A stretch of 64,000 bases of DNA. Origin: Microscilla marina ATCC 23134 (GTDB taxonomy: Bacteria; Bacteroidota; Bacteroidia; Cytophagales; Microscillaceae). Shown in pieces: positions 45,745 to 55,455 of this stretch (position 1 is the first letter of the stretch; every line of letters starts with the position of its first letter). The notes beneath the pieces are model-generated. The model ran no database searches and had not been told where the DNA came from. It was given only the letters and a program-made list of their open reading frames with translations. Location: positions 1-64,000 of the forward strand of contig NZ_AAWS01000007.1 in the NCBI RefSeq assembly GCF_000169175.1, read 5' to 3'. The position numbers and the translations under genes are program-made.

Positions 45745-46995
45745 ATGAAACGCGAAAACATCGACTGGTTGATTGCAACCACCCCCGAAAATGTTTTTTA
45801 TTCTATTGGCTTTCGCTCACTGGGTCAATGGTTGATGCGTTCTTCTAAAATCGAGGTTTTGGTATTAATTCCTGCCCAGGATCCTACCCGGTCGGTGTTG
45901 ATATCGCCCGCGCAGGAATTAGACGTAGCAGCTGCCATTCCTCCACGGGTTTCAAAGGTTTGCCCGGTTGGTCACATTACCATCGAACCCGGAGACAGGT
46001 CTTTGTGGGAAGAACCAGACCACCGTTTGGCACAATGGACACTTGATACCCCCAGTTATACCAGTGTTTATCATGCTGTAGAAACCTTGAATCTGATTCA
46101 ACCCAATCAACGGGTTGCCCTGGATGACAACCTTACTTATGAAGGATTAAGGGAGGTTTTATCACCACAGACTGAACTGTTTATTGCTCCAGAAGTAATA
46201 CAGGACATCCGGGTAATTAAAACGGAAGAGGAACTCGAATTAATGCGTAAAGGGGTTCAAATTGCAGAAGAGGGTTTACGCCAGTCGATGGCAGCTCTTT
46301 GCACAGGTATCAGCGAGCTAGAACTGGGCCATATATACAATACCAGTGTGGTAAAAGCTGGGGCAGTGCCTTATATGACCCTGGTGGGCATTGGGTCAAA
46401 TGGAGCTTCGCCGAATCACCCTTCTACCAACCGTCAATTACGCCCCAACGAGCTTATCCGCTGGGATGTTGGTTGTGAAGTAGATGGCTACCGAGTCGAT
46501 CTGGGTTTTATAGCTTTTTATGGTGAACCTAGCCCCAAAGTAGTAAAATATGCCGACGCAATTGCCCGTGCTCAAACTGCCTGTTTTAATGCCATGCAAG
46601 CTGGGAACAAGTTGTCTGAAGTATATCAGATAGGTTTTGATATGATGAAAGCTGTTATTCCTGCTTATAAACGTAAGCACTTGGGGCATGGCGTGGGAGT
46701 TGAACTACGTGAGCCTCCTATTATTGCTCCTAAAGAAGCCCAAAACGAACGGGGGGTTACCTTTGATCGCTCTAAACAAGCAACTGCCGATTTGCTTGAG
46801 CTTGGTATGGTCATCGCTCTTGAGGTGCTTTATTATGAGCTGGGGTTGGGCGGTTTTCAAATCGAAGACACCATCATTGTGACAGAACAAGGACCTGTCC
46901 GACTAAATAAATTACCTTACGAATTAACTGTTGTTCCTGTAAAGGACAAAGATCATAACAAACAGGAAGTTATTAATGAAGCCCTTACTAAATAA
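45745..46995 (+). CDS. M24 family hydrolase, first paralogue, possible disrupted start
   Basis: 416 residues from ATG 45745. It has a creatinase-like N-terminal domain and a pita-bread domain. The metal ligands are complete: Asp241, Asp252, His315, Glu360, Glu374. Relatives include Xaa-Pro peptidases, creatinase and ectoine hydrolase. The 10 in-frame codons before the ATG read LTIERTKKI and align with the start of the paralogue next door, but have no start codon; ATG 45714 would supply one if a single base were absent near 45720. The true N-terminus may therefore be longer, or a frameshift occurred. Confidence 0.85.
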   Translation: MKRENIDWLIATTPENVFYSIGFRSLGQWLMRSSKIEVLVLIPAQDPTRSVLISPAQELDVAAAIPPRVSKVCPVGHITIEPGDRSLWEEPDHRLAQWTLDTPSYTSVYHAVETLNLIQPNQRVALDDNLTYEGLREVLSPQTELFIAPEVIQDIRVIKTEEELELMRKGVQIAEEGLRQSMAALCTGISELELGHIYNTSVVKAGAVPYMTLVGIGSNGASPNHPSTNRQLRPNELIRWDVGCEVDGYRVDLGFIAFYGEPSPKVVKYADAIARAQTACFNAMQAGNKLSEVYQIGFDMMKAVIPAYKRKHLGHGVGVELREPPIIAPKEAQNERGVTFDRSKQATADLLELGMVIALEVLYYELGLGGFQIEDTIIVTEQGPVRLNKLPYELTVVPVKDKDHNKQEVINEALTK

Positions 46996-48154
46996 AGCAC
47001 GTGTTCTTCATTTAATGCAGACTAATGGAGTAGATGTGATGATGGCAACTATTCCCGAAAACCTACTGTATGCCAGTGGTTTTCGTAGTTTAAGCCAATG
47101 GCTTATACGTGGGCAAAAAACCTTGGCGGTAGCTGTTATTAAGTTCAATGGCGAAGTTACCCTTATTGCTCCATCAGGTGAACTCGACCGGGCTGCTTGT
47201 GACCCTCCGGTAGTCGATCATATCATTGCCTTTGATACAGTGACAGTAGAACCAGGCGATGAAGCTATTTGGCTTGCCGAAGATTGGCGTTATGCCAACA
47301 TGGTACTGGTAAGTAATCGCCCCAAAGATTTATGGGAAGCATTTGCCCTTGCAGGTATACCAGATGAAGCGTGTGTAGCTATAGATGATCCGGATTTAGC
47401 CCAAGCTTATCGCCAACGTTATCAGACCCAAGTAACTGATGCCCGCCCTTTGTGGCTACAAAGCCGTTTGATAAAAACACCCGAAGAAGTAAATCGCTTG
47501 CGCCGGGCGGTCGAAATAACAGAAATCGCTTTTTTGCATACTATAAATGCAGTACAGGTGGGTATTTCGGAAAAAGAGCTGGCAATTATTTTTAACATGG
47601 CTGTAGTTAAAGCAGGAGGCGACCCTTATTTAGCTGTAATAGGTGCAGGCACGTATGGAGCTTATCCTAATCATATTCCTGGTGATTACTGCATCAAAGC
47701 GGGTGACTTGATTCGCTGGGACATGGGGTGCTCATATCAGGGGTATGTAGCCGATATTGCTCGAACCACCTGTGTAGGCAAACCTAATAAACTGCAAACA
47801 GAACGTTGGGAAGCAGTTTTGGCAGGGCAAATGGCGGCTCTCAATGCCATTTATCCTGGGCAATTGGCTGCCGAAGTTTATAGTATTGGCATGCAAGCTG
47901 CCCGTGAGAATGGCTTGCCTGACATTAAACGTAAACATATTGGACATGGTATTGGAATTGATATGTACGAACCTCCTTCCATTAGCCCAAACGAAACACT
48001 CAGTTTGGAGGCAGGGATGGTCTTTGAGCTGGAAGTGTTATTTTATGAACTTGGCTTTGGCAGTGTGCAAGTCGAAGACACCATTCATGTGACACCAGAT
48101 GGTTACGAACGTTTTACCACATTACCACATTCATTAATTATTATAGACAATTAA
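46976..48154 (+). CDS. M24 family hydrolase, second paralogue
   Basis: 392 residues. Same fold as the preceding gene, with ligands Asp249, Asp260, His324, Glu353 and Glu367. NLLYASGFRSLSQWLIRG here matches NVFYSIGFRSLGQWLMRS there, so the two arose by tandem duplication and diverged. The start overlaps the previous gene by 20 bases. The pair may form a heterodimer or act on two different amide bonds. Family membership is sure, substrate is not. Confidence 0.88.
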   Translation: MKPLLNKARVLHLMQTNGVDVMMATIPENLLYASGFRSLSQWLIRGQKTLAVAVIKFNGEVTLIAPSGELDRAACDPPVVDHIIAFDTVTVEPGDEAIWLAEDWRYANMVLVSNRPKDLWEAFALAGIPDEACVAIDDPDLAQAYRQRYQTQVTDARPLWLQSRLIKTPEEVNRLRRAVEITEIAFLHTINAVQVGISEKELAIIFNMAVVKAGGDPYLAVIGAGTYGAYPNHIPGDYCIKAGDLIRWDMGCSYQGYVADIARTTCVGKPNKLQTERWEAVLAGQMAALNAIYPGQLAAEVYSIGMQAARENGLPDIKRKHIGHGIGIDMYEPPSISPNETLSLEAGMVFELEVLFYELGFGSVQVEDTIHVTPDGYERFTTLPHSLIIIDN

Positions 48155-48159
48155 AACTC

Positions 48160-48921
48160 ATGAGCAGAGACCAAGGACGGATTGGGGTGATTGTCCCATC
48201 TTCGAATACTAATCTTGAACCTGACTGTGCGTTGTTGGTACCAGCAGGAATCACGCTTCACTTTACACGGGTGGGTGGTTATGATGTAGATGATGTGCCA
48301 GATGGAGATGAAATGCGGCGTTTTGCTTTGGCAGGGCTCGACGATGCCCTGACTTTGTTAATAGCTGCTGATATCAATGTAATAGCGTATGGATGTACAT
48401 CTGCCACTCTAGCAAGCGGTTTTGAATTTGATCAACAGTTTCAAAAACAGATGGCAAACAAAACAGGAGTACCTGCAGTTACAGCCGCTGGGGCTATTAT
48501 AGAGGCACTCAAAACACTGCACATATCCCGTATTGCCTTCACTTCACCTTATGTGGCTGAGTTAAACCAAGACGCTATCCGATTTATTTCTACCTGTGGT
48601 TTTGAGGTAGTCAATCACTTCAGTGTAGGTGAGAGTTATTCGAGTCGTGAGATGCGAGAGGTTACTCCTGATACAATTTACAAGTTTGGTTTGCAGGCAG
48701 ATCACCCCGAAGCTGAAGCGCTGGTAATTTCTTGTACCGATTTTCGGGCATTAGAAGCTTTAACTGCACTGGAACGAGACTTGGGTAAACCCGTAATTAC
48801 TAGTAACCAAGCAATGATGTATGCTATTTTAACCAGAATGGACATTGACCCCTCAAATATTTTAGCAGGAGGACAGCTTTTTACTCAGCATGCGACCCGT
48901 TTACAACAAGCTCTAAGGTAG
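48160..48921 (+). CDS. Maleate isomerase / Asp-Glu racemase family protein
   Basis: 253 residues. RIGVIVPSSNTNLEPD at the start and two catalytic Cys, Cys79 in AYGCTSAT and Cys192 in ISCTDFRA, place it in the Asp/Glu racemase superfamily near maleate cis-trans isomerase, arylmalonate decarboxylase and EutA of ectoine use. It is the last gene of the cluster, 5 bases after the M24 gene, and is followed by a terminator. Confidence 0.87.
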   Translation: MSRDQGRIGVIVPSSNTNLEPDCALLVPAGITLHFTRVGGYDVDDVPDGDEMRRFALAGLDDALTLLIAADINVIAYGCTSATLASGFEFDQQFQKQMANKTGVPAVTAAGAIIEALKTLHISRIAFTSPYVAELNQDAIRFISTCGFEVVNHFSVGESYSSREMREVTPDTIYKFGLQADHPEAEALVISCTDFRALEALTALERDLGKPVITSNQAMMYAILTRMDIDPSNILAGGQLFTQHATRLQQALR

Positions 48922-48925
48922 AAAT

Positions 48926-48973
48926 AGGCATAAGCAACAAATCATAGGTTTGGTTGCTTATGCCTTGTTTTTA
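48926..48973. terminator. Bidirectional terminator of the cluster
   Basis: AGGCATAAGCAAC (48926-48938) pairs perfectly with GTTGCTTATGCCT (48953-48965), followed by TGTTTTTA. It separates the cluster from the convergent DUF5686-type gene. Confidence 0.85.
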
Positions 48974-48976
48974 TTT

Positions 48977-51430
48977 TTAAAACCCAAAACCAAACCTGAA
49001 ACCACTGCTTACCTGATTGCCCTCTTGCAAACCTACGATAAAGTCAAAGCGCATAATTTTAAGAATATGTTCCAGTCCTATGCCTAGCTCAAGGTAATTA
49101 AGCGAGGTAGGAGTCCAAAGGTAGTTGGCGCTGATCACCAGTTGAGACTTTAGTTTATTGATCAGCGGAAAGCCATTCATTACAAAGCCGTTGAAATGGT
49201 GTTCATAGTGTCCTTCTAGGTAACGGTCTTGAGTACTGTAACGGTAGTATTCCAATAACTGAAAAGCGTTGCTGCTACCTTTCAAAAGCCCTGTTTGGTT
49301 ACCCGAAAAATGACGGAAATCCATAAAATACATTTTGTTAGTATTTAAAAATACTCCAGCACTCACCCGATACTTACTGGCTCCTATTACCCCCATACTT
49401 ATCTCATCTGATATAGACGCGTGTAGTAAATCATAGTCCACGTCGCTGTCTCCTATAGCAAGCCCTTTACGGTAACCCAACAATAAAGTGGGGTAGTCTG
49501 AACCCACAATAAACTTACGGTGAGGGTAAGTGATGTAGCGTTGTTTGATACGCAAACGCAAAGAGGCATTGAATGTAAGTGCTTGATGGTAAGCAAAATC
49601 GGTATTGGCCAGTTCGTTGTTTACAGGGGCGTTGGGCGTAAACTCCCGGTTTTCTACATTGCGCCAACTATAGTTGGTGGTATTTTGCATAGCATTACGT
49701 TCAGCAAACTCTAAGCTCCCCTTAAAGTACAAGCCATTGATCAACTCTTGACGATACCCCACTTTAGCGTAAGCTTTTTCGTATATCTTCATAAAATTCT
49801 CCTCAACCACCAGTGTATAGTAACTATTGAGAAAGGGCGAAATAGATTGCATACGGCTCAATTGCTCTACATAACGTCCACCTTCTGCCCATACTGTACC
49901 AAAGCTTTTGGGGGCAAACCGATAAGATGTGCGTAGTTTTGCCTGAAATCGCTTGTTAGAAAAGCCATACCTAAAACTGGGATCAATGGTAAAGTATGTT
50001 CTGTTTTCGTAGCGTTTTTGATAATTAAGCGACAAGTCCGTTACCAAACCCTCTACAGTGTTGTATTGAAAAGTGCTAATAAGCGGTTGAAAAGAAAAAC
50101 GTTCGCGGCGGTAAGAGTTACGATAAGTATAGCCACCATATAGTATACCAGTAATTCCCAGTTTGTTACGTTTGGCGTCTACCGAATCTTTATAAGGCTT
50201 GCTATCCTTGATCACTTGTAGGCTATCTTTTTCGCGGTAATCTTTTACTTCAGTAGTAGTTAACGGAATGGGTCTGATCTTGCTCCAGTAGGTACTATCT
50301 TTCTTATTGGCATCATTTGTCACTGTCATTACTTCATTGTTGAAAAACCGCCGTTGAAAAGTCGGTGTGATGTTATAGTTAGAGTACATACACAAAAAAT
50401 AGCCATGACCTTTGAACCCAAAAGCAGCAAATTCAAAATTATATTTTACTGAGAGCGGTCGCCATACCTTTCCGTTGCCCACTGGAGCATATACTTGCTT
50501 GATAGTCACCGAATCTATAAAATCTATTGTGCCCTTGCCCAACGAAAGCTCTATACTATGTATGCGCCAGGTATCATCTATAATGTAGATAAAACCACTA
50601 AAAGCCGGAGCAAGTTTGCGGCGGGGCATCAAGCGTATTTTATTGACAGTGAGCCCATTTTCTTGAAAAGAACCCTCATAGCGGTAACGATAATAAAGCA
50701 TGGCATTAAAAGCTACTGGCGACACCATTCCTCTTTCACTAAAACCGGTGTTGTCAATGATATTGTTATAAAGTTCCGTTTCCATCTCTGATGCCTGGTT
50801 GAAGCTAAACCCACGACTATTGCCGCTTACCTTCGATGAAATCATCTTCTCTTTATACTCTCCGTTTTTATAGCTCAGTTCCGATACCGACTCCGAAAAG
50901 TATACAATGCCAGTGTCCACATCTACCTTCATTCCCAGTACTCGTTTAGGGGCTTTACCCAAGCGCTGCAAGCCTTTGACATAGGCATCACAGGTAAATT
51001 TTTCTATTTCTCTTAAGTGTTTTTTACGGTTTCGTATGGCTTTGCGCATAATAGGGTAAGCGGGGTCTTCGCCATTCGAGGTAATGGTTACTTCATTTAG
51101 AGTAAGCACCTCAGGTTCAAGACTTACATTCAAGGTTTGTGACTGGTTGATGGTCACTTTTTTAGTACTGGCTTTGTAGCCAATAAACTGAAAAGCAATT
51201 TCGTGGCTTCCAGCTTTAAGCGGTAAAAAATAATCTCCATTGTCATTGGTTGTAGTACCATTAGAGGTACCCTTTACATATACAGTCGCAAAAGGTAACC
51301 CTTGTCCTTTTTTATCAGTTACCCGTCCTTTCAGAGTAAACTTTTGTTGTGCAGTAAGTCTGCCAGGTAATACCCAAAGTATCACAAGCAATAATATTCC
51401 GAGAGTTTTGAGTAACAGTTGGTTTTTCAT
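48977..51430 (-). CDS. DUF5686/carboxypeptidase-like regulatory domain outer-membrane protein
   Basis: 817 residues. After a signal peptide (about 1-27) comes a carboxypeptidase-regulatory-like beta domain (about 30-112: FTLKGRVTDKKGQGLPFATV, GSHEIAFQFIGYKA). The remainder is a long beta-rich region with repeated aromatic strands and a C-terminal Phe (FRFGFGF), as in outer-membrane barrels. No TonB box or plug is seen. Role unknown; such proteins are common in Bacteroidota. Confidence 0.85.
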   Translation of the reverse strand: MKNQLLLKTLGILLLVILWVLPGRLTAQQKFTLKGRVTDKKGQGLPFATVYVKGTSNGTTTNDNGDYFLPLKAGSHEIAFQFIGYKASTKKVTINQSQTLNVSLEPEVLTLNEVTITSNGEDPAYPIMRKAIRNRKKHLREIEKFTCDAYVKGLQRLGKAPKRVLGMKVDVDTGIVYFSESVSELSYKNGEYKEKMISSKVSGNSRGFSFNQASEMETELYNNIIDNTGFSERGMVSPVAFNAMLYYRYRYEGSFQENGLTVNKIRLMPRRKLAPAFSGFIYIIDDTWRIHSIELSLGKGTIDFIDSVTIKQVYAPVGNGKVWRPLSVKYNFEFAAFGFKGHGYFLCMYSNYNITPTFQRRFFNNEVMTVTNDANKKDSTYWSKIRPIPLTTTEVKDYREKDSLQVIKDSKPYKDSVDAKRNKLGITGILYGGYTYRNSYRRERFSFQPLISTFQYNTVEGLVTDLSLNYQKRYENRTYFTIDPSFRYGFSNKRFQAKLRTSYRFAPKSFGTVWAEGGRYVEQLSRMQSISPFLNSYYTLVVEENFMKIYEKAYAKVGYRQELINGLYFKGSLEFAERNAMQNTTNYSWRNVENREFTPNAPVNNELANTDFAYHQALTFNASLRLRIKQRYITYPHRKFIVGSDYPTLLLGYRKGLAIGDSDVDYDLLHASISDEISMGVIGASKYRVSAGVFLNTNKMYFMDFRHFSGNQTGLLKGSSNAFQLLEYYRYSTQDRYLEGHYEHHFNGFVMNGFPLINKLKSQLVISANYLWTPTSLNYLELGIGLEHILKIMRFDFIVGLQEGNQVSSGFRFGFGF

Positions 51431-51856
51431 GAAAATAATAAATAAGTTATTTTTTGAGTCATGGATATTTTATCCCGTGTGTTTAATAGGTATACAAGTC
51501 TGATGCAGTCTCTCCCCTAATGGTTGCTTTCCATTTTGAAAAATAATAAAAACTTACCTAAAAGGTGAAGTGTAATAGGGGTACCCTTATTTTCTAAATT
51601 ACAAAACTCTGCTATTATCTATCAAGGTATGGCGGTTTTTCATACTAAAAACTGATTTGCTTCGACCAAATGCCCGTGTACTTCTTTTGGGATAACAAAT
51701 AGTCACATTACAAAAAATGCTGGATGTAGTTCAAATAAATATGATTAAAAAGTGCTTCTACCCAATTTGCAAGGATTTTATCTGCCATCAATGTTAATTT
51801 TTATGGGGCGAACGCTACTAATAAAATATAGAGCAATTAATTTTGACACGTTGAGC
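51431..51856. other. Divergent regulatory region
   Basis: 426 bases between the divergent DUF5686-type and AraC genes. No gene is visible. A palindrome GGGTACCC near 51590 could be an operator; this is weak. Confidence 0.35.
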
Positions 51857-52789
51857 ATGTATTTAACTCTTTCTGAAATGGCAAAAAACTCACACCCTGC
51901 GCTTACGTTAGACGATCACGAGGAGATTAAATCAATCCCAAAAAATAGTAATACAGTGATTCATTCTAAAGTCAAAGGTTTTGCGCATGCTTTTGCGAAA
52001 GAACCCACTGCCTCTATCAAGTATGTAGTAAGCGGTGAAGAAGCCTACCGTATAGACGGACATACTTATAGAGTTCAGGCAGAGGAGTTTCTGATTGTAA
52101 ACCCTGAACGTAACTACGAGGGGCATATTGACAAACACAAAGAAACAGAGGGGGTGTGTATTTACTTGCACAATGAGATAATAGACAGTGTAGCTAAAGT
52201 ACTTGGAAAAGCTGACCAAACCTTATTGGACAACCCTTTTGACACTGGTATTCAAAATTTTGAGTTTTTTGAAAATATTTACAAATCACACAATAGTGCA
52301 CTGGGGTTAATGATTAGAAAACTGTACCGAAATATTCGTCACAGATCGTTAGAAACGGTACGCAGTGATCACGATTTGTACTATACTTTGACAGAAATAC
52401 TATTGCTAGACCAGCAAAAAATTGCGCATGAAATCAATCGGTTGAAATCTGTCAAGCTTTCTACCAAACAAGAGCTGTATAGGAGAGTGTTGATTGCCAA
52501 AGAATACTTAGATGAGTTTTACTATAAAAAATTAGATATAAATGAAGTCTCTCAAGTAGCAGCTTTGTCTGAATACCATTTCTTTCGTACTTTCAAACAG
52601 GTTTTTGGTATCTCGCCCCATAAATACCTGATAAAAAAACGTTTGGAAAAGTCTGCCGAGTTATTGCGTCAAAATCGTTATACCATTACTGAGGTTGCTT
52701 ATTTGATTGGTTTCCCAGACATACACTCGTTTAGCAAATCTTTTAAAAAAGAGTTTGGTATTACCCCCTCCAAGTTCATAGAGCAATAG
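51857..52789 (+). CDS. AraC family transcriptional regulator
   Basis: 310 residues from ATG 51857 (MYLTLSEMAKNSHPAL). A GTG at 51752 would add 35 residues with no family character. The N-terminal part is a cupin-like sensor (VSGEEAYRIDGHTYRVQAEEFLIVNP). The C-terminal 100 residues hold two helix-turn-helix units: DINEVSQVAALSEYHFFRTFKQ and ITEVAYLIGFPDIHSFSKSFKK. Its stop lies 1 base from the stop of the convergent TPM gene, so no room remains for a terminator. Confidence 0.92.
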   Translation: MYLTLSEMAKNSHPALTLDDHEEIKSIPKNSNTVIHSKVKGFAHAFAKEPTASIKYVVSGEEAYRIDGHTYRVQAEEFLIVNPERNYEGHIDKHKETEGVCIYLHNEIIDSVAKVLGKADQTLLDNPFDTGIQNFEFFENIYKSHNSALGLMIRKLYRNIRHRSLETVRSDHDLYYTLTEILLLDQQKIAHEINRLKSVKLSTKQELYRRVLIAKEYLDEFYYKKLDINEVSQVAALSEYHFFRTFKQVFGISPHKYLIKKRLEKSAELLRQNRYTITEVAYLIGFPDIHSFSKSFKKEFGITPSKFIEQ

Positions 52790-52790
52790 C

Positions 52791-54662
52791 TTACCAATCA
52801 TCACTACCACCATCTCCGCCAAAGCTACCTCCTCCCCAAGACGACGATCCTCGACTTGAGGATGAACCGTAATCGTTGTAGTCATCAGACGAATAGGAAG
52901 AGTTTGACCGAGTGCTGGAATAAGTACTTTTCTTTGAACTCCGCGATGTGCTCACTGATGTTCTAACGACCATTTGCCCAATGCCTTTGTCTATGTACTG
53001 ATTGTAAAAAGACACCAACCGACGGGATTTTTCTTCTCCTTGAACAGTATTCCATAGTTGATAACTACGATACATTTTTTGCTGTACGCTTTTTACTTCC
53101 TTTGCCCTGTGAGAATACTCTTTCCAGATAGATAGATTTTGAATGTTTTCTAAAGAGCGGTTGGTTAACTTATCCACCAACGTTTGTTTATCAGTGATTC
53201 TGTGAGGGGCTTTTACTCCAAATACCTTGGCCATTTTCTGTAACATGTTTACCTCATCGTATGTCCATACCTGTGCTGGCGTGTTTATCACCATTTCTAA
53301 GTGTTTTTGCAATACACTTGTTTCTTTTGCGTAGTTTTCAGGCAGTGTTGAAGGCATTTTTTTTATGGTTTTATAACAAAAGTCCTGAAGTTGGTGCAAA
53401 GTCTGGTTTCTATCTTTTTGTAAAAACTTACTATTGGCAATGTTTTCTTTAAATGCTGGTTTTAGACTTGTAGCAACAATATTAAACAATGTCTGGTAGA
53501 GTGTTGTAGCGTTTGTTATCCTCTCTTGTTCATCATCAGAGAGTTTACTTAGGTCTAGAGAATTGCACCAGTTTACCTCATTTTGAGCGTGTGTATGCAG
53601 CCAGTTTACATAGTTTGATACCCACTTTTCCTGGGTTTGGTTATAAGGCGACTGAGCTAGTTTTTGTGAAATATCCCGAAGTGTTATATCTGGACGTGTG
53701 GTGAAAAAATCAGAGGGATAATGCAAAACTTTATACATACTATGGTAAACTGATTTCATCTGTTTACGACTTCCTTTGTGCGCTTTTTGGGTCAATTCCT
53801 GTATTTTATTGTCTACCTCAACAGGGATATATTGTTTGTGAAATTGGCGAGCTTTTATTTCATCAATGCGTTTTTTAATGTTTGTTTTGTACCATTTTAC
53901 ATCGTTTATATATTCTTTTATTTGCCAAAAGGCAAGCACCAACCCCAGCCAGCCTATGGTTGCCAATATAGGTATCCAGCCTCTGGTATGGTCAAACATC
54001 CAGTAAAGTTCCATAAGCACCACACCCAAAAAAGCAATACCCAGTATTATTGGAGGTCGTTTGCTTTTGACTACACCTATGAACACAACAAGCCATACAA
54101 GAAGCGCAAGTGCTGCCAGGTAAAATATGGCTCCCAATTTGTAATTTTTAAACCTTCCTTCCAAAAGCCATATAATGCGGTCAACCCCCATATTTAGCCC
54201 CTTGTAGTATTGTTTATTGCGAAAATAAGGGCGAGTCATATCTCTTATTGCCTTGCGTGCGTCTGCATTACTTATCTTGTCAGTAACTCCTTTGCCCAAT
54301 TCTATTCTTGCCTTACGATCTTTGATTGCCACTAAGATCAAGATGCCATTATTTTTTCTCTTTTGCCCAATCCCCCAGTCATTGGCTATCTTAAGCGCTT
54401 GTTGCTCTATGGGTATCCCTTGCAAACTATTTATCAGTACTATAGCTATTTGCGTAGAAGTACTATCCTCATAGGCTTTGATTTTTTTCTCAAGCATTTG
54501 AGCCTCATCATTGCTCAATACCTGAGCCCAATCGTTTACAAAAAACGTTTCACTGATTCTTTGAGCAGACACCGGAAGTGTAAGCCAAACAATGACCAAC
54601 CCAATGATGAAAGGTGGAAGTTTTATGGAATATAACCGGTTTTTAAACATAGGCTTAATCAT
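52791..54662 (-). CDS. TPM-domain membrane protein with Ser/Gly tail
   Basis: 623 residues. Signal peptide or N-terminal helix (about 15-34), TPM domain (about 38-170: VNDWAQVLSNDEAQMLEKKI, TQIAIVLINSLQG, WGIGQKRKNNGILILVAIKDRK), three membrane helices (about 177-255), a long soluble helical part and a low-complexity end SSSSRGSSSWGGGSFGGDGG. TPM proteins are linked to photosystem repair and rhodopsin-type membrane protein turnover elsewhere; here the role is unknown. The extra helical region of 330 residues is unusual. Confidence 0.85.
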   Translation of the reverse strand: MIKPMFKNRLYSIKLPPFIIGLVIVWLTLPVSAQRISETFFVNDWAQVLSNDEAQMLEKKIKAYEDSTSTQIAIVLINSLQGIPIEQQALKIANDWGIGQKRKNNGILILVAIKDRKARIELGKGVTDKISNADARKAIRDMTRPYFRNKQYYKGLNMGVDRIIWLLEGRFKNYKLGAIFYLAALALLVWLVVFIGVVKSKRPPIILGIAFLGVVLMELYWMFDHTRGWIPILATIGWLGLVLAFWQIKEYINDVKWYKTNIKKRIDEIKARQFHKQYIPVEVDNKIQELTQKAHKGSRKQMKSVYHSMYKVLHYPSDFFTTRPDITLRDISQKLAQSPYNQTQEKWVSNYVNWLHTHAQNEVNWCNSLDLSKLSDDEQERITNATTLYQTLFNIVATSLKPAFKENIANSKFLQKDRNQTLHQLQDFCYKTIKKMPSTLPENYAKETSVLQKHLEMVINTPAQVWTYDEVNMLQKMAKVFGVKAPHRITDKQTLVDKLTNRSLENIQNLSIWKEYSHRAKEVKSVQQKMYRSYQLWNTVQGEEKSRRLVSFYNQYIDKGIGQMVVRTSVSTSRSSKKSTYSSTRSNSSYSSDDYNDYGSSSSRGSSSWGGGSFGGDGGSDDW

Positions 54663-54769
54663 TAACTCAAATTATACTATTATTTACTGGATTTGGTTAT
54701 TATTTTAGCAACTTCACTCGTCTTTCGTAAGTAAACAACTAACAAAACTCTTGCAATCTATATATCACC

Positions 54770-55438
54770 ATGGAAAAACAAGTCATCACACCTACTGAAG
54801 AGAAGGTGATTTTAAACGATTTTTTTGCAGAAGTCCGCGAGTTATTGGCAGACTATTGTCAAGAACGAGAAATGGTACTCTCCAACTCTCAATTGTATGC
54901 GTTTTTGCTGGTAAGCCCCATCACCATAGCAATTGCTACCGATGGTACAGTAGATTTTTCAGAAACTACTATGTTGGTAGACGTAGCTGCATATTTTGAT
55001 CGCGATATTTTATCCAGCGAGTTCGATCAGTTGGAACAGCCAGAAGATGTATTGCCAGACGATATTTTTAAAAAAAGAGTGTATACAGAGCTACGCTATT
55101 TGTGCGTAAGCATGAACCGTTACGAAGAAAAGCTTATCGCTTGTCTCAAGGCCTTGATTAAGCTAGACGAACGCTTGAGCCAGTCAGAAGATGAAGCAGA
55201 AGCCATCAAATACAAAATTGTAGATACTATGAATAGTGTCATTTATAACAACCTTGGCGAAGACAGTATCGAAGAACCAAAAATTCAAAAAGTATTGGAT
55301 AGTCTGGAGATAGATATGGAACTGGTAAAGCAACAAACCGAAAAAGAAAATAAGCTTATGAGTAAAGCCGAGGAGGAAGCACTTGAAAAAGAGGAGGCTG
55401 CCCAGGTGACAGAAACAAAGAAAGAAGAAAAAAAATAA
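54770..55438 (+). CDS. TerB-like acidic protein
   Basis: 222 residues, soluble. SPITIAIATDGTVDFSETTMLVDVAAYF resembles the TerB signature (here described in part; positions about 51-78). The C-terminal 35 residues are mostly Glu and Lys. A TerB-like unit also starts the ABC fusion at 19293. Function unknown; TerB units are thought to sense metal or envelope stress. Confidence 0.6.
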   Translation: MEKQVITPTEEKVILNDFFAEVRELLADYCQEREMVLSNSQLYAFLLVSPITIAIATDGTVDFSETTMLVDVAAYFDRDILSSEFDQLEQPEDVLPDDIFKKRVYTELRYLCVSMNRYEEKLIACLKALIKLDERLSQSEDEAEAIKYKIVDTMNSVIYNNLGEDSIEEPKIQKVLDSLEIDMELVKQQTEKENKLMSKAEEEALEKEEAAQVTETKKEEKK

Positions 55439-55455
55439 GTTTTTTTGTAAAGGTC

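Noticed and set aside
48160-48921. Glutamate racemase for cell-wall synthesis
   Set aside because: The start GRIGVIVPSSNTNLEPD and context fit the maleate isomerase branch better than MurI.
53778-54197. Plus-strand open frame of 139 codons inside the TPM gene
   Set aside because: Shadow of the minus-strand gene, rich in Tyr, Phe and Lys with no motif.
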